From positions 1 through 12,529 of the forward strand of contig JBLHIH010000116.1 in assembly GCA_047616645.1 (NCBI GenBank): 12,529 bases of DNA, read 5' to 3'. This document shows, in pieces, positions 6,306 to 12,529 of the stretch; positions within the stretch are counted from its first letter, which is position 1; every line of letters begins with the position of its first letter. This DNA is from JAHRVQ01 sp047616645 (lineage in GTDB: Bacteria; Pseudomonadota; Gammaproteobacteria; Pseudomonadales; Azotimanducaceae). The notes under the pieces were generated by a model. It was not told the DNA's origin and searched no databases. It was given only the letters and a program-made list of their open reading frames with translations. A program made the translations under genes and the position numbers.

Positions 6306-8194
6306 TGTGTGGCATAGTGGCTGCGGCAACGCGTAGAAATGTGAGTGGGATATTGCTGGAAGGTTTACAGCGTTTAGAATACCGTGGTTATGATTCTGCG
6401 GGTATGGCTTTGCTTACTCAACATACAGGTTTACAGAGATCTCGACGCGTGGGTAAGGTAAAAGCACTCCGTGATGCAGATCATGATGCGCCAATCTTTG
6501 GTCAAATAGGCATCGCTCATACTCGATGGGCAACCCATGGCAAGCCTACAGAAAAAAATGCTCATCCTCATGTATCGAATTTTGAAAATGCTAAGAACAG
6601 CGTTGATCAGGTCGCCATTGTTCATAATGGCATCATCGAAAACCATGAGGTTCTCCGACTTGATTTGCGCAAGGCAGGTTATGTTTTTGAATCTGAAACA
6701 GATACCGAAGTGATCGCTCACTTAGTACACCAACAAGTTAATATAGAAGGTAATCTTCTTAGAGGATTGGAAAGTGCGCTAAGGAAATTGGAAGGCGCCT
6801 ATGCAGTCGCGGCTATTCATGAAGCATATCCGGACCGTATTGTCGCCGCTAGAGCAGGTAGTCCTCTAGTGGTGGGATTGGGAATTGGTGAAAATTTTGT
6901 AGCCTCTGATCCTCAAGCCTTACGTCCAGTAACCGATCGTTTCATTTATTTGGAAGAGGGAGAGTTGGTCGAAATTTCAGCTGACAAAATTTCTATCTTT
7001 GGTACTAATAAGCACTCAGTTGAAAGCCGAACTGTCGTTCTCGATAACATTCAGCATTCGAATGATAAGGGTAACTATCGTCATTTTATGATGAAGGAAA
7101 TACATGATCAGCCCGACGCCATTAGAGCGACCCTTGAAGGAAGAGTTTCAGCGTCCCATGTTTTAGCAGAAGTCTTTGGTGTTGGTGCTGCAGAAATATT
7201 CAAAAAAACAAAAGCAGTTCATATTGTCGCCTGTGGTAGTAGCTTTTACACAGGCTTGGTCGCCAAGTATTGGTTTGAGGAATTAGCAGGTATACCCTGT
7301 CACGTCGAAATCGCCAGTGAATACCGCTATCGCAAAGTCGCGACGGTCGAAGGCACTTTGTTGGTGACCATCTCTCAAAGCGGTGAAACCGCCGATACAT
7401 TAGCAGCACTTAGGTTTTCAAAAAATCAGCGGCGCGTTTCAGAAAAGAAGGCAGAAGAGAAACCAGAAAGTCATTATCTCGCCAGCTTGTGTTTGTGCAA
7501 CGTACCTTCAAGCTCCTTAGTACGAGAGTCCGATCTTAGTTTATTGATAAAAGCGGGCCCCGAGATTTGTGTCGCTTCAACCAAGGCATTCACAACACAA
7601 TTAGCTGACTTGTTGCTTTTGGTTATTGCGATAGGTAAACATAAAGGCCTCAGTGAAGAAAAAGAGTCGGAACTTGTCTCTGCTCTACATACAATTCCTG
7701 ACTTAATGGCGACTGCCCTTTTGCAAGATAAAGCGATTGAAAAATTGGCAGAACAATTTGCCGATAAACAGCATGCTTTATTTTTAGGTAGAGGCTCGCA
7801 TTACCCGGTAGCCATGGAGGGTGCACTCAAGCTAAAAGAGATATCCTACATACATGCCGAAGGCTATCCAGCGGGAGAACTAAAACATGGACCACTCGCT
7901 TTGGTTGATGATGATATGCCGGTGGTGGCGGTTGCGCCAAGTGATGACTTATTGGGTAAATTAAAATCAAACTTACAAGAAGTGCAAGCAAGAGGGGGTC
8001 AGCTAATTATTTTTGGGGATGAAAAACGCTTTCAAAATGAGTCCGATGTTATAACTATACCTAGCTGCCATCCCAGTATTTCTCCCATTATCTATACCAT
8101 CCCTATGCAATTGTTGGCCTACCATGTAGCGCTACTGAAAGGGACGGATGTTGATCAACCTAGAAATCTCGCAAAGTCGGTGACCGTAGAATAG
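6305..8194 (+). CDS. glmS: Glutamine-fructose-6-phosphate aminotransferase (isomerizing)
   Basis: GlmS converts fructose-6-phosphate and glutamine to glucosamine-6-phosphate, the entry step to UDP-GlcNAc. The start is ATG 6305-6307 (MCGIV), because Cys2 must become the N-terminal nucleophile. An in-frame ATG at 6281 would bury it. The glutaminase domain (about 2-240) has HTRWATHG (72-79) and HNGIIENH (107-114). The two SIS isomerase domains follow: CGSSFYTG (310-317), SQSGETADT (357-365), STKAFTTQ (425-432), HAEGYPAGELKHGP (517-530, with His528) and the terminal DQPRNLAKSVTVE with Lys624. It is 629 residues against 609 in E. coli. The extra length is mainly two insertions, about 9 residues near 92-100 and about 14 near 374-390. 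It is joined to glmU by TAATG and to uvrD by TAGATG, which suggests translational coupling. Confidence 0.98.
   Translation: MCGIVAAATRRNVSGILLEGLQRLEYRGYDSAGMALLTQHTGLQRSRRVGKVKALRDADHDAPIFGQIGIAHTRWATHGKPTEKNAHPHVSNFENAKNSVDQVAIVHNGIIENHEVLRLDLRKAGYVFESETDTEVIAHLVHQQVNIEGNLLRGLESALRKLEGAYAVAAIHEAYPDRIVAARAGSPLVVGLGIGENFVASDPQALRPVTDRFIYLEEGELVEISADKISIFGTNKHSVESRTVVLDNIQHSNDKGNYRHFMMKEIHDQPDAIRATLEGRVSASHVLAEVFGVGAAEIFKKTKAVHIVACGSSFYTGLVAKYWFEELAGIPCHVEIASEYRYRKVATVEGTLLVTISQSGETADTLAALRFSKNQRRVSEKKAEEKPESHYLASLCLCNVPSSSLVRESDLSLLIKAGPEICVASTKAFTTQLADLLLLVIAIGKHKGLSEEKESELVSALHTIPDLMATALLQDKAIEKLAEQFADKQHALFLGRGSHYPVAMEGALKLKEISYIHAEGYPAGELKHGPLALVDDDMPVVAVAPSDDLLGKLKSNLQEVQARGGQLIIFGDEKRFQNESDVITIPSCHPSISPIIYTIPMQLLAYHVALLKGTDVDQPRNLAKSVTVE
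8153..8194 (+). other. attTn7-type target-recognition end of glmS
   Basis: In E. coli, TnsD of transposon Tn7 reads the last few dozen bases of glmS and directs insertion about 25 bases past the stop codon. Here the encoded end DQPRNLAKSVTVE matches the E. coli end as I recall it, with several synonymous base changes. The expected insertion point, near 8219, falls within the first ten codons of uvrD instead of in a neutral gap. No transposon ends or target duplication are visible. Confidence 0.5.
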
Positions 8195-10420
8195 ATGGAT
8201 GTTTCCTATTTGCTAGACGGACTCAACGATGCACAGCGAACGGCGGTATCAGCCCCTCCTGGTAGTTATCTCATATTGGCAGGCGCCGGAAGTGGTAAAA
8301 CAAGAGTATTAACCCATCGTATAGCTTGGGTGGTAAAAACGGAAAATGTTTCTCCCTATAGTATCTTGGCCGTGACCTTTACCAATAAGGCTGCAGCAGA
8401 GATGCGCTCTCGGATCGAATCTCTTCTAACAATGCCGGTACGAGGTATGTGGGTAGGGACTTTTCATGGGATTGCTCATCGTCTACTTCGCGCACACTGG
8501 AAAGATGCAGGCCTGCCTAAGAATTTTCAAATTATTGACTCAGATGATCAGCTTCGTTTGGTAAAAAGAATCATAAAGTCTCTAGAACTTGACGAGAAAA
8601 AATGGCCAGCAAGGCAAGCCATTGGGTTTATTAATTCCAACAAGGATGAAGGTTTAAGACCAAAAAATATTGAAGACTATGGCGACCTTTATACGAAAAC
8701 GCACTTGGACATTTATCGTGCCTATGAGGAAGCTTGTCAGCGTGGCGGCATGGTTGATTTTGCGGAAATGTTGCTTCGTGCGCATGAGCTATGGTTGAAC
8801 AATCCTGTTTTGTTAAGGCATTATCAGGATCGTTTTTCACATTTACTTGTTGATGAGTTTCAAGACACCAATAGTATTCAATATGCGTGGATAAGGGTGT
8901 TGGCCGGAGATAGAGACAATATACTGGTCGTTGGAGATGACGATCAATCAATCTATGGTTGGCGAGGCGCAAAGATAGAAAACATACAAAAGTTCAGTAC
9001 AGATTTTCCTAATAGCCAAGTGTTTAGACTAGAACAAAACTATCGTTCTTCTGGTTCCATATTGAAAGCAGCCAATGGACTGATCACTCAGAATCCAGGC
9101 CGGCTGGGCAAAGAATTGTGGACAGATAAAGGTGATGGTGAGCCGATAAATTTGTATGCAGCATTTAATGAAATTGATGAGGCTCGATACATTGTAGCCC
9201 GCATTAAAGATTGGAATACTCAAGGTAACAATTTTAAAGAGGCAGCAATACTTTACCGATCTAACGCCCAATCCCGAGTCTTAGAAGAAGCATTTCTAAG
9301 GGCTCAGATTCCCTATCGAATATATGGAGGGCAAAGGTTCTTTGATCGAATGGAGATTCGACATGTATTAGCGTACATGCGTTTAATCAGTCATAGAGAC
9401 GCAGACGCATCTTTTGAAAGGGTTATCAATACACCTGCCCGCGGTATCGGCGATAAGTCAGTTCAAATGATGAGAAACCTGGCTCGCAGTGAAAATATTT
9501 CAATGTGGCAGTCAGGAAAGAAACTGCTTGAAGCCAAATCTATGACTGCTCGCGCTAGAAATGCTATTCAGACTTTCTTGGACCTAATCGACTGTATGGA
9601 TGAATTAACTCAGGACGGTGATTTAACAGAACTATGCGAAATCGTCATCCAGAAAACTGGACTTAAGGAATATTACGCCAAGGAAAAGGGGGAGAAAGGT
9701 CAAGCCCGTATTGAAAACATGCAAGAGCTTATTACGGCGGCCAAAACATTTGACCCTGAACCAGATTTTAGTGTTGATGACGAAGGTCTAGATGGAGGGC
9801 AAGAAGAGCCAAAAACAATTCTGGATGAATTTTTGAGTCATGCAGCCTTGGAAGCAGGAGAAAGCCAAAGCGATCCCAATAAAGATAGTGTCCAGATGAT
9901 GACCTTACATAGTGCAAAGGGATTGGAATTCCCCTTAGTCTTTCTTGCCGGCCTAGAAGATGGACTTTTCCCCCATCAAATGTCAATGGAGGAACCGGGT
10001 CGATTAGAAGAAGAAAGACGCCTTTGTTATGTTGGAATAACGCGAGCAATGAAAGCACTTTACCTGACTTATGCGGAAACACGCCGAATTAATGGATCTG
10101 AAACCTATAATAGGGTCTCGCGTTTTGTAGGCGAAATCCCCGCTGAGCTTGTCCAAGAAGTTCGCCTTAGTAATATTGTTACTAGACCAGCGATGCCTGT
10201 AAGAAATCATAAACGCGCCGCAATGAGCGGTGCAATGAACAGCGAAGTCGATGGAACAGAATTACGATTGGGTCAGAGAATAAATCATGCAAAGTTTGGT
10301 GAAGGAACAATTCTGAATTACGAAGGTCAGGGTAAACAAGCAAGAATACAGGTCAACTTTGATAACGAAGGCAGCAAGTGGTTGATGTTGGCCTATGCAA
10401 CTTTATTGCCCTGTAGCTGA
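8195..10420 (+). CDS. uvrD: DNA helicase II (UvrD), superfamily 1A
   Basis: This is a 3'-to-5' ATP-dependent helicase acting in nucleotide excision repair and methyl-directed mismatch repair. It is 741 residues (E. coli 720) and begins MDVSYLLDGLNDAQ, nearly the E. coli N terminus, which separates it from Rep. Motifs in order: Q motif LNDAQR (10-15), Walker A AGAGSGKT (29-36), VTFTNKAAAEMR (60-71), VDEFQD (219-224), GDDDQSIYGWRGA (247-259), RLEQNYRS (278-285), MMTLHSAKGLEF (578-589) and EEERRLCYVGITRA (615-628). A Tudor-like C-terminal domain (about 694-738, LGQRINHAKFGEGTI) is present; in E. coli it contacts RNA polymerase. An acidic stretch at about 526-548 is longer than in E. coli. The ATG directly follows the glmS stop with no clear Shine-Dalgarno, suggesting coupled translation. 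I saw no terminator after it. Confidence 0.97.
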   Translation: MDVSYLLDGLNDAQRTAVSAPPGSYLILAGAGSGKTRVLTHRIAWVVKTENVSPYSILAVTFTNKAAAEMRSRIESLLTMPVRGMWVGTFHGIAHRLLRAHWKDAGLPKNFQIIDSDDQLRLVKRIIKSLELDEKKWPARQAIGFINSNKDEGLRPKNIEDYGDLYTKTHLDIYRAYEEACQRGGMVDFAEMLLRAHELWLNNPVLLRHYQDRFSHLLVDEFQDTNSIQYAWIRVLAGDRDNILVVGDDDQSIYGWRGAKIENIQKFSTDFPNSQVFRLEQNYRSSGSILKAANGLITQNPGRLGKELWTDKGDGEPINLYAAFNEIDEARYIVARIKDWNTQGNNFKEAAILYRSNAQSRVLEEAFLRAQIPYRIYGGQRFFDRMEIRHVLAYMRLISHRDADASFERVINTPARGIGDKSVQMMRNLARSENISMWQSGKKLLEAKSMTARARNAIQTFLDLIDCMDELTQDGDLTELCEIVIQKTGLKEYYAKEKGEKGQARIENMQELITAAKTFDPEPDFSVDDEGLDGGQEEPKTILDEFLSHAALEAGESQSDPNKDSVQMMTLHSAKGLEFPLVFLAGLEDGLFPHQMSMEEPGRLEEERRLCYVGITRAMKALYLTYAETRRINGSETYNRVSRFVGEIPAELVQEVRLSNIVTRPAMPVRNHKRAAMSGAMNSEVDGTELRLGQRINHAKFGEGTILNYEGQGKQARIQVNFDNEGSKWLMLAYATLLPCS

Positions 10421-10423
10421 TAT

Positions 10424-10453
10424 TTTACACAGATCAAAGATGGGATATATGCT
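10424..10453 (+). promoter_or_regulatory. Possible sigma-70 promoter for the TRAP binding-protein gene
   Basis: TTTACA (10424-10429) resembles a -35 box and TATGCT (10448-10453) a -10 box, with an 18-base spacer, in the 86-base gap after uvrD. Each box is an imperfect match and I see no clear operator palindrome. Read-through from uvrD is the alternative, because no terminator separates the two genes. AAAAGG at 10491-10496, ten bases before the ATG, is the likely ribosome binding site. Confidence 0.33.
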
Positions 10454-10506
10454 GGCATCTAGGATAGAAATAAACTAAAAAAGTGTGGAAAAAAGGTTAG
10501 AAAGAT

Positions 10507-11613
10507 ATGAATAATAAGATCATCGTCTTATCAATGCTGTTCATCTTAAGTGCTTGTGGTGGTGAACAATCAAATGAAATTCAGTCGAGCGTTATTCAAG
10601 AGGTGCAAAAAACTTATCACTGGCGAATAGTGACTACTTGGCCAAAGAATTTACCCGGCTTAGGGAGGGCACCAGAAGCCTTTGCTGACATGGTCGAATT
10701 AATGACCAATGGTCGAATGAAGATAACGGTTTATGGTGCGGGGGAAATTGTTCCCGCCATGGGTGTATTTGATGCTGTTTCTCTGGGGACAGTCGAAATG
10801 GGGCACGGTGCTGCCTACTATTGGAAAGGGAAAGTCCCTATCGCACAATTTTTCACCGCCGTCCCCTTTGGTCTCAATGCACAAGAGATGAATGGTTGGC
10901 TTCACCATGGAGGAGGACTGGCACTGTGGGAAGAATTGTACGCAAATTATAATCTTGTGCCCATGGCCGGCGGTAATACAGGCGTTCAAATGGCGGGCTG
11001 GTATAACAAAGAGATAAATAGTTTAGCCGATATTAAGGGTATGAAAATGCGCATTCCAGGTCTCGGCGGAGAAGTTTTTGAGAGAGCGGGGGGAATAGCC
11101 GTCAATCTACCAGGGGGAGAAATTTTTACTAGTCTTCAGACTGGCGTTATAGATGCAACCGAATGGGTTGGGCCGTACAACGATTTGACATTTGGCCTCC
11201 ATCAAGCTGCCAAGTACTATTATTATCCTGGCTGGCAGGAACCTGGTCCTACACTTGAATTTATTATTAATAAAGAAGCATTTGAGCCTTTACCTACAGA
11301 CTTAAAAGAAATTATTAGGGTAGCGGCACGCGCTGTTAATGAAGACATGTTGGCGGAATATACAGCGAGGAACAACTCAGCACTTAGGGAGTTGGTCGAT
11401 ACGCATAAAGTAGAATTAAGAAAACTACCGGATGATGTTCTATCAGAATTGTTTAAGATTTCTGGCGAAATCATTGCTGAAATTCCGGGAGATGATCCAC
11501 TAGGCCAAAGGATTTATCAGTCCTATATCAACTATCGCGACGATGTCATTCCGTATCACGATATATCGGAACGTGCCTATATAAATGCAAGAGCTGATCA
11601 ACTCAATCCTTAA
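10507..11613 (+). CDS. TRAP transporter solute-binding lipoprotein, DctP family (TakP-like)
   Basis: This is an extracytoplasmic receptor that captures a ligand, probably a keto or hydroxy acid, and delivers it to a TRAP membrane permease. It is 368 residues. Residues 1-17 form a lipoprotein signal with lipobox LSAC (14-17), predicting a lipid-modified Cys17. Gly at +2 gives no inner-membrane retention signal. A low-complexity linker reaches about residue 36, then WRIVTTWPKNLPG begins the fold. Family marks are MRIPG with Arg182, AGGIAVNLPGGE (194-205) and GVIDATEWVGP (213-223) with Glu219 and Trp220, followed by GLHQAAKYYYYPG. In TakP-like proteins the equivalent Arg and Glu-Trp region lines the ligand site. 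Lipid anchoring is unusual for a Gram-negative TRAP receptor. The 3' end overlaps the convergent permease gene by four bases. The exact substrate cannot be told from sequence. Confidence 0.92.
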   Translation: MNNKIIVLSMLFILSACGGEQSNEIQSSVIQEVQKTYHWRIVTTWPKNLPGLGRAPEAFADMVELMTNGRMKITVYGAGEIVPAMGVFDAVSLGTVEMGHGAAYYWKGKVPIAQFFTAVPFGLNAQEMNGWLHHGGGLALWEELYANYNLVPMAGGNTGVQMAGWYNKEINSLADIKGMKMRIPGLGGEVFERAGGIAVNLPGGEIFTSLQTGVIDATEWVGPYNDLTFGLHQAAKYYYYPGWQEPGPTLEFIINKEAFEPLPTDLKEIIRVAARAVNEDMLAEYTARNNSALRELVDTHKVELRKLPDDVLSELFKISGEIIAEIPGDDPLGQRIYQSYINYRDDVIPYHDISERAYINARADQLNP

Positions 11614-12529
11614 CTTCGACCAAATAGAATGGAAGGCAACCAAGTCGCGAGCCCAGGTTGCCAGGCCAATAACAATAACATTGCTAGCTGCATCAAGATA
11701 AAAGGGATAACACCTTTATAGATATCGATTGTAGTGACGCTTGCTGGTGCGACGCCGCGAAGATAAAAAAGCGCAAACCCAAAAGGCGGTGTTAGAAATG
11801 AGGTTTGCAAATTAATAGCTATCATTATACCTAGCCAAACAGGATCTAGCCCCATTGCCAGTAAAGCAGGACCAACGATAGGTACAACAACAAAAGTAAT
11901 CTCAATAAAGTCTAAAATAAAACCGAGCAAAAAAATCACCAACATCACAACGAGTGTGGCGACAACCACCCCTCCACCTAAGCCTTCAAACAACTGTTGA
12001 ACGAGATCATCACCTCCAAAACCACGAAACACCAAAGAGAAGATTGATGCGCCGATGAGGATGAAAAAAACCATCGAGGTCGTCATGAGAGTAGAACGCC
12101 CGATTTCCAAAATTTGTCTAAAGCCTAATGACTGAGAGATTAATGCCATTGTCAAAGCACCAAAAGCACCGACTGCGGCAGCCTCTGTAGGTGTGGCAAT
12201 GCCAAGTAGGATTGATCCCAATACGGTAAATATAAGTAATAGAGGCGGTACGATACTGATAAAAAACGCTCTGAAGGAGATGCTCTGTCGATCTTTAATG
12301 GGCGGCGCCAAATCGGGACGAACTAATGCAACGATCAAGATATAGCTTAGATAGAAGCCCACCAAAATCAGACCTGGAATGATTGCACCGGCGAACAAAT
12401 CTCCAACCGACACTGTTTTTGGGTTAAAAATGCCCTGACTAAGTTGGGCTTGTTGGTACGCGTTACCTAAAACATCGCCTAGAAGAACCAATGCGATAGA
12501 CGGTGGAATAATTTGGCCAAGGGTCCCAG
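11610..12529 (-). CDS. dctM: TRAP transporter large permease subunit (DctM), C-terminal part, truncated by right edge
   Basis: This inner-membrane subunit moves the solute with sodium or protons after receiving it from the binding protein. Read on the minus strand, the frame is open to the window end, giving 305 residues before TAA (complement of 11610-11612). The true start lies outside; a TTG at 12491 is internal, because the family segment GTLGQIIPPSIALVLLGD runs across it. Hydrophobic segments lie at about 45-69, 84-108, 112-131, 147-168, 184-208, 210-228, 230-256 and 268-290 of the visible part. ATPTEAAAVGAFGAL (111-125) and NLQTSFLTPPFGFALFYLRG (239-258) are DctM-typical. The GQIIPPS form and the loop before QSISFRAFF suggest the subgroup often labelled mannitol/chloroaromatic, a label without substrate meaning. 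The small DctQ subunit is expected upstream, beyond the right edge. Confidence 0.94.
   Translation of the reverse strand, partial: GTLGQIIPPSIALVLLGDVLGNAYQQAQLSQGIFNPKTVSVGDLFAGAIIPGLILVGFYLSYILIVALVRPDLAPPIKDRQSISFRAFFISIVPPLLLIFTVLGSILLGIATPTEAAAVGAFGALTMALISQSLGFRQILEIGRSTLMTTSMVFFILIGASIFSLVFRGFGGDDLVQQLFEGLGGGVVVATLVVMLVIFLLGFILDFIEITFVVVPIVGPALLAMGLDPVWLGIMIAINLQTSFLTPPFGFALFYLRGVAPASVTTIDIYKGVIPFILMQLAMLLLLAWQPGLATWLPSILFGRS

Noticed and set aside
10421..10506. Terminator between uvrD and the TRAP binding-protein gene
   Set aside because: The gap has no stem of useful length followed by a T run; only a 4-base palindrome (ATGC-TG-GCAT) is present.
4885..10989. Antisense open frames opposite glmU, glmS, uvrD and the TRAP binding protein (for example 5693-5896, 6431-6721, 8631-8972, 9768-10082 and 10699-10989 on the minus strand)
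   Set aside because: The translations are low-information and resemble no family; the plus-strand genes explain all of this DNA.
12489..12491. TTG as a start codon for the minus-strand TRAP permease
   Set aside because: The frame stays open to the window edge, and the conserved DctM segment GTLGQIIPPS lies upstream of this codon, so the gene is simply truncated.

Overview
The window is a stretch of core chromosome from a gammaproteobacterium. The protein sequences of the F1 ATPase subunits, GlmU, GlmS and UvrD resemble the Escherichia coli proteins over their whole length. The DNA is moderately AT-rich, and the TRAP-type solute transporter would suit a marine or otherwise aquatic heterotroph. 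That habitat is an inference, and I cannot name a genus.

Layout. Positions 1-4826 (+) hold the 3' half of the ATP synthase operon in the usual order: atpH (delta, 5' end cut off by the window edge), atpA (alpha), atpG (gamma), atpD (beta) and atpC (epsilon). A strong Rho-independent terminator follows atpC (4846-4870). Next comes a tightly packed three-gene group, glmU-glmS-uvrD (4941-10420, +). glmU and glmS overlap by one base, and the uvrD ATG directly follows the glmS stop codon. GlmS and GlmU supply UDP-N-acetylglucosamine for peptidoglycan and lipopolysaccharide; UvrD is the DNA-repair helicase II. After an 86-base gap comes a TakP-like TRAP solute-binding lipoprotein (10507-11613, +). 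It converges on the C-terminal part of a TRAP large permease gene (11610-12529, -), which runs off the right edge. The two TRAP genes share the four bases TTAA as their stop codons.

Working together. The first five genes build the F1 catalytic head and stalks of ATP synthase. The two glm genes make the amino-sugar nucleotide for the envelope. The two TRAP genes probably form one sodium- or proton-driven uptake system for an organic acid, with the small DctQ subunit expected just off the right edge.

I found no exciting undescribed system; most of the window is housekeeping. The points most worth a second look are: the attTn7-type end of glmS abutting uvrD, so that a classical Tn7 insertion would fall inside uvrD; a cluster of hairpins in an unusually long atpD-atpC gap; two insertions in GlmS; and the convergent, stop-sharing TRAP genes with a lipoprotein receptor. 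No gene-free stretch exceeds about 115 bases. I saw no RNA genes, insertion sequences or CRISPR arrays.
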